Of a DNA stretch of 64,000 nt, positions 8,390 to 17,937 are shown one piece after another. The stretch's first letter is position 1, and each line of letters opens with the position of its first letter. Origin of the DNA: Tengunoibacter tsumagoiensis. Lineage in GTDB: Bacteria; Chloroflexota; Ktedonobacteria; Ktedonobacterales; Ktedonobacteraceae. The stretch is taken from positions 1,673,001 through 1,737,000 of the forward strand of contig NZ_BIFR01000001.1 in NCBI RefSeq assembly GCF_003967535.1, read 5' to 3'. The notes below the pieces were generated by a model. It did no database searches, was not told the origin of the DNA, and saw nothing but the letters and a program-made list of their open reading frames with translations. The position numbers and the translations under genes were made by a program.

Positions 8390-9307
8390 TTAGTCTGAAC
8401 TTGAGCGAATTGGCGCAATACTATCTAAAACCTTTTGCTGCTCAAGTTCATTTAATGGTAGGAGAGGCCTGCGAGGGATACCTCCATAGCCAGCGAGCTG
8501 CTGAAGGGCAAATTTCAGTCCAGGAACGCCATAGCGGCTCGTGACGGCAGCATTAGGCTCTATCAGGCTGGCCTGAAGTTTGCTCGCTTCTGTGAGCTTC
8601 TCTTGCTCAAATAAAAGCTGAACCTTACAGACGAGTTCTGGGAAAATATTCGCGAAGGCTGCTACACATCCAACGGCACCAGAGGCAAGGGATGGTAGGA
8701 GAATATCGGCATTGCCGGCAAAGACCTGAAAATCTGCGGGGACAGCTGCTGCTATGCGAGCAAGCTTAACAATGTTTCCCGAGGTATCTTTGACTCCAAC
8801 AATATTTGGATGAGCTGCCAGTTGAATAATGAACTCAGCATCCAGATCAAGCCCACCTGCGCAGGCAGGCATATTATAGATCAAGATTGGCAAAGGGCTC
8901 TGCTCGGCTACTGTTTGATAATGTTCGTAGAGCGCCGTCTGTGTCATCTGTCCGCGATAGTAGAAGGGGGGTAAGATCAGAGCAAAGTCGGCTCCAGCGT
9001 CAGCTGCTTGTTGACAGAGGGCACCTGTCAGGCGTGTAGATTGTGCTCCACAGCCAGCGATAAGTGGGAGCGTGCGAGATTGGAGGGCAACTTCTGCACG
9101 GGCTGCTGCAATAACCTGAGCTCGTTCATCATCTGTAAGATGGACAGCCTCGCCGTTTGAGCCCATCACGACATAGCCTGCAATACCGCTCTCAGCTAAA
9201 CGGTGGATATGGTGTCGTAGGGTGCCAAGATCAAGCTCTTCTTGTGAGGTAAAAAAAGTTAGGACTGGTGGATAGATTCCTTTTCCTAAGGCAGTTGGCA
9301 TAATCAT
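8390..9307 (-). CDS. DapA-family aldolase (dihydrodipicolinate synthase-like)
   Basis: The 305-residue (beta/alpha)8 aldolase belongs to the DapA/N-acetylneuraminate lyase family. Visible signatures are G-S-N-G-E (substrate carboxylate loop, in place of G-T-T-G-E), the catalytic Tyr in I-Y-N-M-P and the Schiff-base Lys in G-V-K-D-T-S-G-N. It condenses or cleaves pyruvate with an aldehyde. Lysine biosynthesis is possible, but no other lysine gene is near and the S-N-G-E loop departs from classic DapA, so a 2-keto-acid aldolase role is equally likely. It is the last gene of a minus-strand group, 18 nt after the J-domain gene. Confidence 0.88.
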   Translation of the reverse strand: MIMPTALGKGIYPPVLTFFTSQEELDLGTLRHHIHRLAESGIAGYVVMGSNGEAVHLTDDERAQVIAAARAEVALQSRTLPLIAGCGAQSTRLTGALCQQAADAGADFALILPPFYYRGQMTQTALYEHYQTVAEQSPLPILIYNMPACAGGLDLDAEFIIQLAAHPNIVGVKDTSGNIVKLARIAAAVPADFQVFAGNADILLPSLASGAVGCVAAFANIFPELVCKVQLLFEQEKLTEASKLQASLIEPNAAVTSRYGVPGLKFALQQLAGYGGIPRRPLLPLNELEQQKVLDSIAPIRSSSD

Positions 9308-9325
9308 TATCCTTGCTATGGATGT

Positions 9326-10225
9326 TTAACGTAAGAGTCCAAATAGAAGACCGCCGAAGACGATAATAGCAACGAAAATACTACTATAGATAAGGAGACG
9401 CACGAGATTTGAGCGGCGCTCTGCTTTGAGACGCAGTTCGCTGACACGAATCTCTTCAGCTGGTGCCCAATGAGCTTTGCCACAATAGGGACAGAGCGGA
9501 AAGAGTTCATAAGGTGGACAAAGATCAGAATGACTATTTCCATAATTATAGCCCCCGATAGCATAATGAATCTGTTCGCTCTCGAAGACCGCATGACAGT
9601 GAACACAACGCAATAAGAGCAGCTCAGCCCAATCGGGAGCCGAGCAGCGTGGACAACAGGCGGGCAAGAGGTCAGGGATAGCTCGGGCTGGAAGCGGCCA
9701 GCGATAAGTACAACGATGACAATAGTACGTGGCCTTATCCACCTGGGGCTTCATCCCTCGTAAGAGACCATGCTGTACCAATGTGCGACCATCAAGAGGC
9801 GATAAAGTATAATCTATCGTGCTGAGATCGAAATGTGTCACCTGACCGGTCTGAAAATCTGGGAAAGCATAGTAGCGCTGACGGTCGCGACGAGCACCAG
9901 GTGTAATATCTGTACTATCGGGTTGCCGATTGCCAGGATAGGGAGTGTGAACAGAATGAGCCTGGAACGCCTGTTGCTGGAGAGGTTTTTTGCGCAGGTG
10001 ACCCCGCCGTTCAATGTCATACTGCTCACGACTGGCAGGGTCATTAAGTGTCTTATACGCTAATAAAAGGATGCGCATGCGCTCATGGGCATCCTCACCT
10101 TTATAGACATCGGGATGATATTGTAATGCGAGCTTCTTAAACGCAGATTTGATCTCTGAGGGAGCAGCCCAGTCAGGGACCCCAAGAAGCTCATAGTAAT
10201 CAGTAAAAGAGTTCATTTCTAGCAC
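9326..10225 (-). CDS. Membrane-anchored J-domain protein with zinc ribbons
   Basis: The 299-residue protein starts with a J domain (about residues 5-70) carrying H37-P38-D39, which stimulates DnaK ATPase. A linker leads to a Cys-rich part with several C-x2-C pairs (Y-C-H-R-C, C-C-P-R-C, R-C-V-H-C, L-C-P-Y-C), probably zinc ribbons but not the canonical DnaJ C-x2-C-x-G-x-G repeat. A single membrane helix is at the extreme C-terminus (about 272-298). This makes it a tail-anchored type III J-protein that may recruit DnaK to the membrane. GTG 10225 and ATG 10216 are both possible starts, and neither has a strong ribosome site. It lies 109 nt downstream of the CorC-like gene. Confidence 0.85.
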   Translation of the reverse strand: MLEMNSFTDYYELLGVPDWAAPSEIKSAFKKLALQYHPDVYKGEDAHERMRILLLAYKTLNDPASREQYDIERRGHLRKKPLQQQAFQAHSVHTPYPGNRQPDSTDITPGARRDRQRYYAFPDFQTGQVTHFDLSTIDYTLSPLDGRTLVQHGLLRGMKPQVDKATYYCHRCTYRWPLPARAIPDLLPACCPRCSAPDWAELLLLRCVHCHAVFESEQIHYAIGGYNYGNSHSDLCPPYELFPLCPYCGKAHWAPAEEIRVSELRLKAERRSNLVRLLIYSSIFVAIIVFGGLLFGLLR

Positions 10226-10334
10226 GATTTTGATAAACGTCTTATTTCAAACTAAGTAGTAGTCAGCACAAATAGTCTCTTCTAAAAGATAAACGAATCA
10301 AGCACACAAAGGTTGTAGTGATGACAAAACTAGA

Positions 10335-11717
10335 TTATTCGCTGAATGGTGTGGATGATAAGGGATCATCCTGAGTAGAAGCTTGTGGGAGATGTGAGAC
10401 ATGAACGCGAGCAATGCGGCGGATATCCATCTCTTCCACACGCAGGACGTAGCTATTGGCCTGAATAGTATCGCCAACCTGAGGCAGCCGATCCAGTTGT
10501 TCAAAAATGTAGCCGCCTAATGTGTTGGCATGGGAATGATCGGATTGTAAGCCAAACTGTTCACGGAAGGCGTCGAGCGACATCAAACCATCTACTGAGC
10601 AGCTACCATCGGGAGAATGTTCAACTTCTGGTCGTACTCCACGCTCCTGAGTATCAAATTCATCCTGAACCTCACCCACCAGTTCTTCAACAATATCTTC
10701 CATTGTGACCATACCAGCTGTAGCTCCATACTCATCAATAATGATAGCGAGATGAATACGTTTGTTGCGCATCTGTGTAAGAGTGGCTTCGATCGTCGTG
10801 ACCTCAGTGACATAAAGCAATGGGCGAAGAAGTGAGCGCAGATCAAAAAGATCAGAGGGGCTATGATTCTGCAACCACGAAAAAACGTCCTTCAGATGGA
10901 CCATCCCAATGATACTATCCAACGTCTTTTCATAGACAGGCAGACGGGTATATTGTTCACGAGCGAAGAGTGCCTGGAGCTCTTGAGACTGTATGGTCAC
11001 AGGGACGCCAACGATCTCTGTGCGTGGCAGCATTACCTGTTGTACTGTCTTATCACCAAAGTCAAACACATGATAGAGAAGAGCCTCTTCACCTGCATCC
11101 AGGATGCCCCCCTGTCGGCTCTGTGCCACCAGCATTTCGAGCTCTTCAACAGAATGGACCGCTGTATGCTCGCTATTGACATGCAAACCAAGGAGACGAA
11201 CGACACCATTGCCGATGCTATTCATTAAATGAATAAAGGGCCGAAACACGCGTGCAAAAATGAGGAGCGGTCGAGCAACAAAGAGAGCGGTCTCTTCGCT
11301 TAACTGGAGAGCAATCGATTTGGGAACCAGCTCACCCATAATAATGTGGAAGGCCGTAATCAGACTGAAGCTTATAATCACAGCAAGGGTATGCGAGAGT
11401 GTTGCAGCTGTTGGGCCACCAATCCAGGCGAAGAGGGGCTCGATCAAGTGGGCTAAGGCGGGTTCACCAACCCAACCCAGGGCCAGGCTAGCAAGCGTAA
11501 TACCGAGCTGAGTGGCAGCGATGTAGGTATCCAGATGATGAATCTGCATCTGGACGGTTTTGGCTCGTTGATTGCCTTCCGCCACTAATTGATCGATCCG
11601 TGTCGAACGAATCTTCACCAATGCAAATTCGGAGGCAACAAAAAAGCCATTCGCAGCCACCAACAGCACAACTGCTCCCAATCCCAACAATGCGTTCAGA
11701 TCCACAGTATCTTCCAT
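10335..11717 (-). CDS. CNNM/CorC-type membrane protein with CBS domains
   Basis: The 460-residue protein has the order of the TlyC/CorC 'hemolysin-like' family. A DUF21/CNNM transmembrane domain with three to four helices (about residues 5-190) includes L-T-A-F-H-I-I-M-G-E-L-V-P-K-S, the signature basic motif. Two CBS domains follow (about 210-340), with M-V-P/M-L-P-R-T-E at the start and D-E-Y-G-A-T-A-G-M-V-T at the end. The CorC/HlyC domain (about 350-440) closes the protein. Bacterial relatives are linked to Mg2+/Co2+ efflux. The name hemolysin is historical. Confidence 0.93.
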   Translation of the reverse strand: MEDTVDLNALLGLGAVVLLVAANGFFVASEFALVKIRSTRIDQLVAEGNQRAKTVQMQIHHLDTYIAATQLGITLASLALGWVGEPALAHLIEPLFAWIGGPTAATLSHTLAVIISFSLITAFHIIMGELVPKSIALQLSEETALFVARPLLIFARVFRPFIHLMNSIGNGVVRLLGLHVNSEHTAVHSVEELEMLVAQSRQGGILDAGEEALLYHVFDFGDKTVQQVMLPRTEIVGVPVTIQSQELQALFAREQYTRLPVYEKTLDSIIGMVHLKDVFSWLQNHSPSDLFDLRSLLRPLLYVTEVTTIEATLTQMRNKRIHLAIIIDEYGATAGMVTMEDIVEELVGEVQDEFDTQERGVRPEVEHSPDGSCSVDGLMSLDAFREQFGLQSDHSHANTLGGYIFEQLDRLPQVGDTIQANSYVLRVEEMDIRRIARVHVSHLPQASTQDDPLSSTPFSE

Positions 11718-11849
11718 TCTTTGATTACAATCCAGCTTACGCGCTTATTATAAACCGACCAGGCGAAAAAATCCAACGCCCTGAGGCAGCATAGCAAGCA
11801 GCTAGTTTAAGGCTTTAAGCCAGAGGAAGAGACGTGGTGATGAGCATGT

Positions 11850-11901
11850 AACGATCAACAGCTGCAGGGGGCGTATAGACCTGCTACAGCTGTTGATCGT
11901 T
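11850..11901. repeat. Perfect 15-bp inverted repeat with 22-nt loop
   Basis: AACGATCAACAGCTG and CAGCTGTTGATCGTT flank a 22-nt loop, between the end of the Rpn-type gene and the start of the CorC-like gene. Lacking a T tract, it is at best a weak terminator for the upstream minus-strand gene. It could also be a regulatory site for the CorC operon. Confidence 0.5.
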
Positions 11902-11915
11902 GGAGAGCAAGAGCT

Positions 11916-12914
11916 TTATCGTGTTCTATCTTCGCCGGTAAGCATGTTCCAGAGCTCAGCTGCGGTCTTGATAATCACCATCTGCTGGGCGGCATGCTTA
12001 AGCAGATCGTGATCTTGCATTTTTTCGATGATTTCTTTCAATTGTGGTGCTTCAATGGGAAACTTAAGCTGTGTTTGCTGAATCAAGATACTCTTGAATG
12101 CCATCAGCTCACCTTCCTGCCGACCTTCCTGCCGACCTTCCTGCCGACCCTCCTGCCGACCTTCCTGACGACCTTCCTGACGACCCTCTTCAAGGAAATC
12201 CTGATAAGCCTCTGTCTGGCGAAGAATATCACCAATCATGGTAAACCTCCAGTTCAGCCAATTTCTAGATTCGTTGGACTTTGGTAGAACCAAAGATGCG
12301 AGTACTTTGGTTGTTGCTAATAGCTCTTCCTGTCCTGTTTTTGTCAGTGTGTGGATGATCTCATCAACAACTTCCTGCCTGGCATTACCTCTGGTTAATA
12401 GCAACAGTGGTAGCAATCCTTCACGCCCAACTTGCCGCAATTCGGCTGGATCTAGCTTCCAAAGGCAGATACATTCATAATGAAAGACGTGAGCGACCTG
12501 ACCATTTTTGTAACGAAGCACTAATGGTGGTTCCTCGGGCTCGCCTTTATCAATGAAATAGATGACCCAGCTTCGAACGGAGCATTTGTGCCGCTCCCTA
12601 ATAAGATTATTATAACGCATTAAGCGTTCACCCATGCCCTCAACCTTACAGTATTGAAACTCGATATGAAGCAGTTCTTCATCGCCATCAGTTTCCATTC
12701 TCCCGAGGAAATCAACTGAGAACGTTCGACTCTGAAATTCGATAGGAAGGACCTCTTTGAGAGTGGCTCCGGGAATGAGCCAGGCGAGAAAATGTTGGGG
12801 ATTTCTACCAACAAGATGTTTAAAGCTCTTGTCGTATGGGTGATGAATCTGACCGCCGTTTGTTTTTTCGCTCTTAATCTGCTTAATGGTGATACCTCCT
12901 CTACAAAACCACAT
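11916..12914 (-). CDS. Rpn-family PD-(D/E)xK nuclease / putative transposase
   Basis: The product resembles the recombination-promoting nuclease (Rpn, formerly 'YhgA-like transposase') family. The N-terminal P-Y-D-K-S-F-K-H-L-V signature is followed by a PD-(D/E)xK core: D in S-V-D-F-L-G, then H-I-E-F-Q. A repeat of E-G-R-Q units (about residues 240-267) and a helical tail complete it. ATG 12914 is given as a conservative start, but it has no spaced ribosome site. A perfect AGGAGGT (12894-12900) sits 6 nt before an ATT at 12887, which may be the true start; the frame also opens at TTG 12956. Such genes are often multi-copy and mobile, but no terminal repeats were seen here. Confidence 0.8.
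   Translation of the reverse strand: MWFCRGGITIKQIKSEKTNGGQIHHPYDKSFKHLVGRNPQHFLAWLIPGATLKEVLPIEFQSRTFSVDFLGRMETDGDEELLHIEFQYCKVEGMGERLMRYNNLIRERHKCSVRSWVIYFIDKGEPEEPPLVLRYKNGQVAHVFHYECICLWKLDPAELRQVGREGLLPLLLLTRGNARQEVVDEIIHTLTKTGQEELLATTKVLASLVLPKSNESRNWLNWRFTMIGDILRQTEAYQDFLEEGRQEGRQEGRQEGRQEGRQEGRQEGELMAFKSILIQQTQLKFPIEAPQLKEIIEKMQDHDLLKHAAQQMVIIKTAAELWNMLTGEDRTR
12111..12190. repeat. 12-bp tandem repeat coding for E-G-R-Q
   Basis: About six and a half copies of a 12-bp unit (ACCTTCCTGCCG on the plus strand, with A/C and T/C variants) lie inside the Rpn-family gene. The unit is a multiple of three, so copy-number change keeps the frame and only lengthens or shortens the charged linker. 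Confidence 0.9.
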
Positions 12915-13051
12915 CCGCCTGTTTAGAATGATAACATAGGTAGAACAAAAGATCAATCTTTAGTGGTCAAAGCACAGGAATTTTAGTTGTCCCTCAAGTC
13001 CAGCAGGGGGCAATTTCAAGGAAACGATTGGATCTTGTGGGTTGGAAATAG

Positions 13052-13085
13052 AAAAAAAGAAGGAGTGGCAGCATTGCCACTCCTT
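13052..13085 (-). terminator. Rho-independent terminator of gltB
   Basis: On the minus strand AAGGAGTGGCA pairs with TGCCACTCCTT around a 4-nt loop and is followed by a run of seven T. It lies 55 nt after the gltB stop codon. Confidence 0.88.
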
Positions 13086-13139
13086 CAATGAAGATGAAGA
13101 TGAAAAGGAACGAAGTAGTCTTATTTGCCTATTCCACTC

Positions 13140-16100
13140 TTAGTGGGAGGCACTGACCATTGAGTCATCATGCTCGCTGGTTGTGATAAAATCAGTGGCA
13201 GAGGTGGTCGTGCCGCGTGGCTGTACGCGCCAGAAGCTGCTACTGATCTGATCCCACTGATTGAGCAGGTCCTGTGCATATTTGCTGTGCGTCTTGCGAG
13301 CGTGCCAGACGAGTGCGGTATGCAGAGCCGAGAGCTCCTGATGTGAATCGATGCGTTGGAGATCCACCATCTCAGTGTTACAGCGCTCAGAGAACGAATG
13401 ATTCAGATCGAGCACATAAGCAACGCCAGCAGACATGCCAGCAGCAAAGTTGCGTCCAGTCTCACCCAGGACAACGACCATCCCACCCGTCATATATTCG
13501 CAGCAATGATCGCCTACACCCTCAACGACAGCCAGGGCTCCACTATTGCGGACAGCAAAGCGCTCGCCTGCGCGGCCAGCGGCAAAAAGTTGTCCACCAG
13601 TAGCTCCATAGAGCACCGTATTGCCCAGAATTGTATTCTCCTGTGAGGCAAAGGTTGACTCAGCTGGCGGAGCAATGACAATCTGACCGCCTGTCATACT
13701 CTTTCCAACATAGTCGTTGGCATCCCCACTGAGGATTAAGCGCATGCCAGGAACATTGAAGGCACCAAAGCTCTGGCCAGCAGAGCCCTGGAAGTTGCAG
13801 GTGATGCTCACTCCTGGCAGGCCCTGATTGCCATAGCGTCGTGCGATCTCGCCAGCCAGACTGGCCCCAATACTGCGGTCATAATTGTGAATGACGTGTT
13901 GGGTAATCACGCTGCTCTTCCCTTCCAGAGCTGGCTCTGCTTCGTTCAGCAAGCGTTCAGCAACGGGCGATTGTGGTAGGGAAGAATGGATCTCTGGAGA
14001 AGAGATGACTGGAAGCGAGACAAGCAGATCACGGAGATCCACACTATTCTCTTCTTTGCTCTCCAACAGATCACCGCGTCCGATAATTTCTTCCAGGCTC
14101 TGGAAGCCGAGATCAGCCAGCCATTGGCGAACCTCTTCGGCCACCAGCGTCAGGTAATTGATCAAGAATTGTGGTCGTCCAGTGAACTTGGCTCGGAGAT
14201 CTTCGCGCTGGGTAGCGATACCAGCGGGACAGGTATTGAGGTGACACTGTCGAGCCATATCACAGCCCAGTGAAACCAGGGCAGCCGTACCAAAGCCGAA
14301 CTCTTCAGCTCCAAGCATTGCACCAACGATAACATCGCGACCAGTCTTGAAGCCACCATCAACACGGACCTTGACGCGCTGACGCAGACCGTTTTTGACC
14401 AGCACTTGCTGAGCCTCAGCCAGTCCACGCTCCCAGGGGAGTCCAGCATGTTTGATGGATTGGATTGGGGAGGCCCCTGTTCCACCATCATGGCCGCTGA
14501 TCAACACATAATTGGCATGCCCTTTGGCGACACCGGCAGCAATCGTGCCAACTCCCAGAGTGGAGACCAGTTTCACGCCAACGCGTGCGGTCGGGTTCAC
14601 CTGGTGCAGATCATAGATGAGCTGCGCAATATCTTCGATACTATAGATGTCATGATGCGGTGGGGGCGAGATCAGAGAGACGCCTGGAGCAGTATGCCGC
14701 AGATGGGCAATAAAAGGGGTCACCTTAGCCGGAGGCAACTGACCACCCTCACCAGGTTTTGAGCCCTGAGCCATCTTAATTTCAAGCTCCTGAGCCCGCA
14801 CCAGGTATTCAGTGGTCACGCCGAAGCGAGCCGAGGCCACCTGTTTGATCTTACTGCTGACGGGATAGCCATCAAGGGTCTCGGAATACCATTCCGGATC
14901 TTCGCCACCCTCACCAGTATTGTTGCGACCGCCAATACTGTTCATAGCAGCAGCGATCGTCTTATGTGTCTCTGGACTGAGCGCACCTACCGACATAGCT
15001 GAGACCACAAAGCGAGCGCGGATCGACTCCATTGACTCGACTGCGTCAAGAGCAATGGGATTGCGGCCTTTAAAGGTGAGCAGATCGCGCAGAGCCGTGG
15101 ATGGTCGACTATAGACCAGAGAGGTATATTGGGCATAGTCTTCAGTCGCTCCAGTCTGCGAAGCTTTTTGCAGAGCACGAATAATCAGCGGATTGTAAGC
15201 ATGATATTCGGCATCGCGGCGGAAGCGATAACGGCCCGCATCGACCAGCTTGCGTTTGCTACGAGCAGCCGTATCAGCTGGAACCTGCTCCTGCTTCAGA
15301 CCTTCTACATGCTTGATTAAGCGCTGAGCGATCTCGTTTAGCGTCACAGTGCCAGCCACCATCGCTGAGCCAGCAAAGCAGCGCTGAACAAATTCGGGGG
15401 CCAGACCTACCACCTCGAATTGCCCTGCGCCAATGATATTGCGGATGGTTGAGATGCCCATGCGTGCCATGATCTTGCACAGGCCCTCTTGTACCACATG
15501 AAGGTAGCGTTCAACCGCCAGTTCACGTGTAATATGTTCCAGCTTGCGCTCGCCAGCCAGAGCCTGAACGCTCTGGAGTGCCAGCACAGGAACAACAGCC
15601 TCCGCCCCATAGCCCAGGACCAGAGCAGTCTGATGGGTATCGCAGATCGTACTGGTCTCAGCAATCAGCGAGACATGACTACGCAGACGGCGCTGAACCA
15701 GAGCACGATGGACCGCACCGACCGCAATCACCATTGGAATCGCTACACAGTCGAGCGAAGCATCCTGATCACTGAGGATGAGCAAGGTAATGCCCTCTTC
15801 AGTTGCAGCTACGGCCTCGTGTTCCAGGCGCTCGAGCGTTGCCTCTAGAGCCGAGGGACCGGAAGAGAGTGCAAAGGTCGTATCCAGGGTACGTGAGCGA
15901 AGATGAGCGGATTGGCGGATCGTCTTTAACTGAGCAGGGGTGAGCAGAGGAGTCTCAAGATGCAGGAGCTGTGCGTGCTCGGCTGTCTCTGTAAGCAGGC
16001 TCTGCCGAGCACCCAGATAGCAGTCAAGAGAGAGAACAATATGTTCGCGGAGAGGATCAATGGGTGGATTGGTTACCTGAGCAAAGCGCTGGCGGAAATA

Positions 16101-17660
16101 ATCCGAAAACGAGCGATTTTGCTGTGATAGTGCAGCCATTGGCGCATCGTCACCCATGCTCCACGTAGGTTCTTTATTCTCGGCTAGGATCGGGCGAAGC
16201 ACCATCTCAACATCCTCATGGGTATAGCCAAAGAGCTGTTGACGTGCAAAGAGATCACCCTGATCGGCCTCTTCAGAGCTGACCGGTAGATCGGCCAGGC
16301 GTGTCAGACCACGAGAGAGCCACTCTTGATAAGGCTGGCTCTGAGCCAACTCTTCTTTAATCTCCTGATCGCGCAGGAAGAGGCCACGCTCGAGATCGAC
16401 GGCCAGCAATTCACCAGGCCCAAGCCGCCCCTTCTCCAGAATATTTTCCGGATCAAGCGTAACGACGCCAGTCTCAGAAGCAACGATCAGCAGACCGTCT
16501 TTTGTGAGCACATAGCGAGCAGGGCGGAGACCATTGCGATCCAGAGCAGCAGCCACAAAGCGGCCATCGCTAAACATCAGAGCGGCAGGGCCATCCCAGG
16601 GCTCAATCTGGCCGGCATGGAACTCACACCATGCGCGTTGAGCTGCATCCAGAGACTCGTCATTCTCCCATGCTGGCGGAACCAGCATCTGCATACTATG
16701 GAGTACCGAGCGACCAGAGGCTGTCAGAAGATCGAGAGCGGCATCGAGCTGAGCAGAATCGCTGCTTAAACGTGGGGGAATGACTGGCAAGAGATCAGAG
16801 ACCTGCTCACCCCAGAGTGGAGAGGCCATTGTCCCCTCACGAGCCTGCATCCAATTGTGGTTGCCCTGTACCGTATTGATCTCACCATTATGAGCGATCA
16901 AGCGCATGGGCTGAGCTAGCGGCCATGCGGGCATAGTATTAGTACTATAGCGCTGATGGAAGATAGCCATAGCGCTTTCATAGCGGGGATCATCGAGGTC
17001 TCGATAGAAGGCAGCTAACTCATTGGGAGCCAGGAGACCTTTGTAGATCAGCGTCGTATGAGAAAGTGAGACAACATAGCAATCGGTGATCTGAGCTTCA
17101 TTGAGCTTCTGTTCGATCACGCGGCGAGCGTGATAGAGAGTTTTGGCATAGAGCTCAGGAGAGAGGGACGTGGGGCGTGCCAGTAAGACTTGCTCAATAG
17201 TCGGAGCCAGTTCACGGGCGCGGTTTCCCAACACACTATAATCGATAGGCGGAGTACGCCACCCTAAGAAAATCAGGCCGCTCTCTTTTAGCGTCTCTTC
17301 AATCACCAGACGGCTTTGAGGCAATGCAGCACTACGAACAGGGGGTAGAAAGAACATGCCAACAGCCAGATCATCTGCATCAGGCAAAGAGATCTGCTGC
17401 TCTTGAAGCTCAGCCAGGAACAATGCGTGTGGGATCTGAGTCAGAATGCCAGCACCATCATTGGTCTCTGCATCTGCATCCTGAGCCCCCCGGTGCGTCA
17501 GACGGGCCAATGCTTCAAGGGAATGTTGAACGATGGAGTGGCTGGCTAAGCCAGAAACGTGCGCGAGAAAACCCGTGCCACAGGCATCGTGTTCCCATCG
17601 GCTATCATAAAGTGGATACATTGCGTCCGCCGGATTGATAACATCATGCGTGTGCGTCAT
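13140..17660 (-). CDS. gltB: Glutamate synthase, large subunit
   Basis: The protein is about 1506 residues, normal for the alpha chain. It converts glutamine plus 2-oxoglutarate to two glutamates. Domains in order are an Ntn-type class II glutaminase starting at Cys27 (H-D-A-C-G-T-G-F, so residues 1-26 are a cleaved propeptide), a central domain, the FMN/2-oxoglutarate domain with the 3Fe-4S cysteines (C-H-L-N-T-C-P-A-G-I) and the GXGXG beta-helix near the C-terminus. ATG 17660 is chosen because GGGAGAG lies 6 nt upstream; the frame also opens at TTG 17675 without such support. No gltD-like beta subunit is adjacent, so the electron donor is unclear (ferredoxin, or a distant gltD). Confidence 0.96.
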   Translation of the reverse strand: MTHTHDVINPADAMYPLYDSRWEHDACGTGFLAHVSGLASHSIVQHSLEALARLTHRGAQDADAETNDGAGILTQIPHALFLAELQEQQISLPDADDLAVGMFFLPPVRSAALPQSRLVIEETLKESGLIFLGWRTPPIDYSVLGNRARELAPTIEQVLLARPTSLSPELYAKTLYHARRVIEQKLNEAQITDCYVVSLSHTTLIYKGLLAPNELAAFYRDLDDPRYESAMAIFHQRYSTNTMPAWPLAQPMRLIAHNGEINTVQGNHNWMQAREGTMASPLWGEQVSDLLPVIPPRLSSDSAQLDAALDLLTASGRSVLHSMQMLVPPAWENDESLDAAQRAWCEFHAGQIEPWDGPAALMFSDGRFVAAALDRNGLRPARYVLTKDGLLIVASETGVVTLDPENILEKGRLGPGELLAVDLERGLFLRDQEIKEELAQSQPYQEWLSRGLTRLADLPVSSEEADQGDLFARQQLFGYTHEDVEMVLRPILAENKEPTWSMGDDAPMAALSQQNRSFSDYFRQRFAQVTNPPIDPLREHIVLSLDCYLGARQSLLTETAEHAQLLHLETPLLTPAQLKTIRQSAHLRSRTLDTTFALSSGPSALEATLERLEHEAVAATEEGITLLILSDQDASLDCVAIPMVIAVGAVHRALVQRRLRSHVSLIAETSTICDTHQTALVLGYGAEAVVPVLALQSVQALAGERKLEHITRELAVERYLHVVQEGLCKIMARMGISTIRNIIGAGQFEVVGLAPEFVQRCFAGSAMVAGTVTLNEIAQRLIKHVEGLKQEQVPADTAARSKRKLVDAGRYRFRRDAEYHAYNPLIIRALQKASQTGATEDYAQYTSLVYSRPSTALRDLLTFKGRNPIALDAVESMESIRARFVVSAMSVGALSPETHKTIAAAMNSIGGRNNTGEGGEDPEWYSETLDGYPVSSKIKQVASARFGVTTEYLVRAQELEIKMAQGSKPGEGGQLPPAKVTPFIAHLRHTAPGVSLISPPPHHDIYSIEDIAQLIYDLHQVNPTARVGVKLVSTLGVGTIAAGVAKGHANYVLISGHDGGTGASPIQSIKHAGLPWERGLAEAQQVLVKNGLRQRVKVRVDGGFKTGRDVIVGAMLGAEEFGFGTAALVSLGCDMARQCHLNTCPAGIATQREDLRAKFTGRPQFLINYLTLVAEEVRQWLADLGFQSLEEIIGRGDLLESKEENSVDLRDLLVSLPVISSPEIHSSLPQSPVAERLLNEAEPALEGKSSVITQHVIHNYDRSIGASLAGEIARRYGNQGLPGVSITCNFQGSAGQSFGAFNVPGMRLILSGDANDYVGKSMTGGQIVIAPPAESTFASQENTILGNTVLYGATGGQLFAAGRAGERFAVRNSGALAVVEGVGDHCCEYMTGGMVVVLGETGRNFAAGMSAGVAYVLDLNHSFSERCNTEMVDLQRIDSHQELSALHTALVWHARKTHSKYAQDLLNQWDQISSSFWRVQPRGTTTSATDFITTSEHDDSMVSASH

Positions 17661-17907
17661 GCATTGCTCTCCCAAAAAAGACTATCTGGTCAATGCTTAG
17701 GGGCGCCTGCTCCGGAGCCGGAGAGTTACGACGAGCGGACAGTGATCGTCGAGTACAGTAGGTCTGGGTTGATTGCGTACTTGGGTACTCACAAGAGGAG
17801 CAAAGCTCAACGAACTAAGACACAGGGAGCACGCCTTTTCTCTTATCGTTGAGAAGGGTAGAGCATCATAGCTCTGTGGATCAGGTGACACTACCATTTG
17901 TGGAAAA

Positions 17908-17937
17908 AGTATAGCATACACCAGAGCGTATCAACAA
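17908..17937 (-). promoter_or_regulatory. Candidate sigma-70 promoter of gltB
   Basis: On the minus strand TTGTTG, an 18-nt spacer and TATACT are found. Transcription would begin near 17900, giving a leader of about 240 nt before gltB. The leader contains a CTCCGG/CCGGAG hairpin (17710-17723). No known riboswitch class was recognised in it. Confidence 0.4.

Noticed and set aside
12111..12190. Short regular repeats that could suggest a CRISPR array
   Set aside because: The unit is 12 bp without spacers and is translated in frame as E-G-R-Q.
14162..14491. Open frames on both strands inside gltB (many similar cases in carB, ppc and the RND gene)
   Set aside because: They are shadows of highly expressed coding sequence with no independent start signals.
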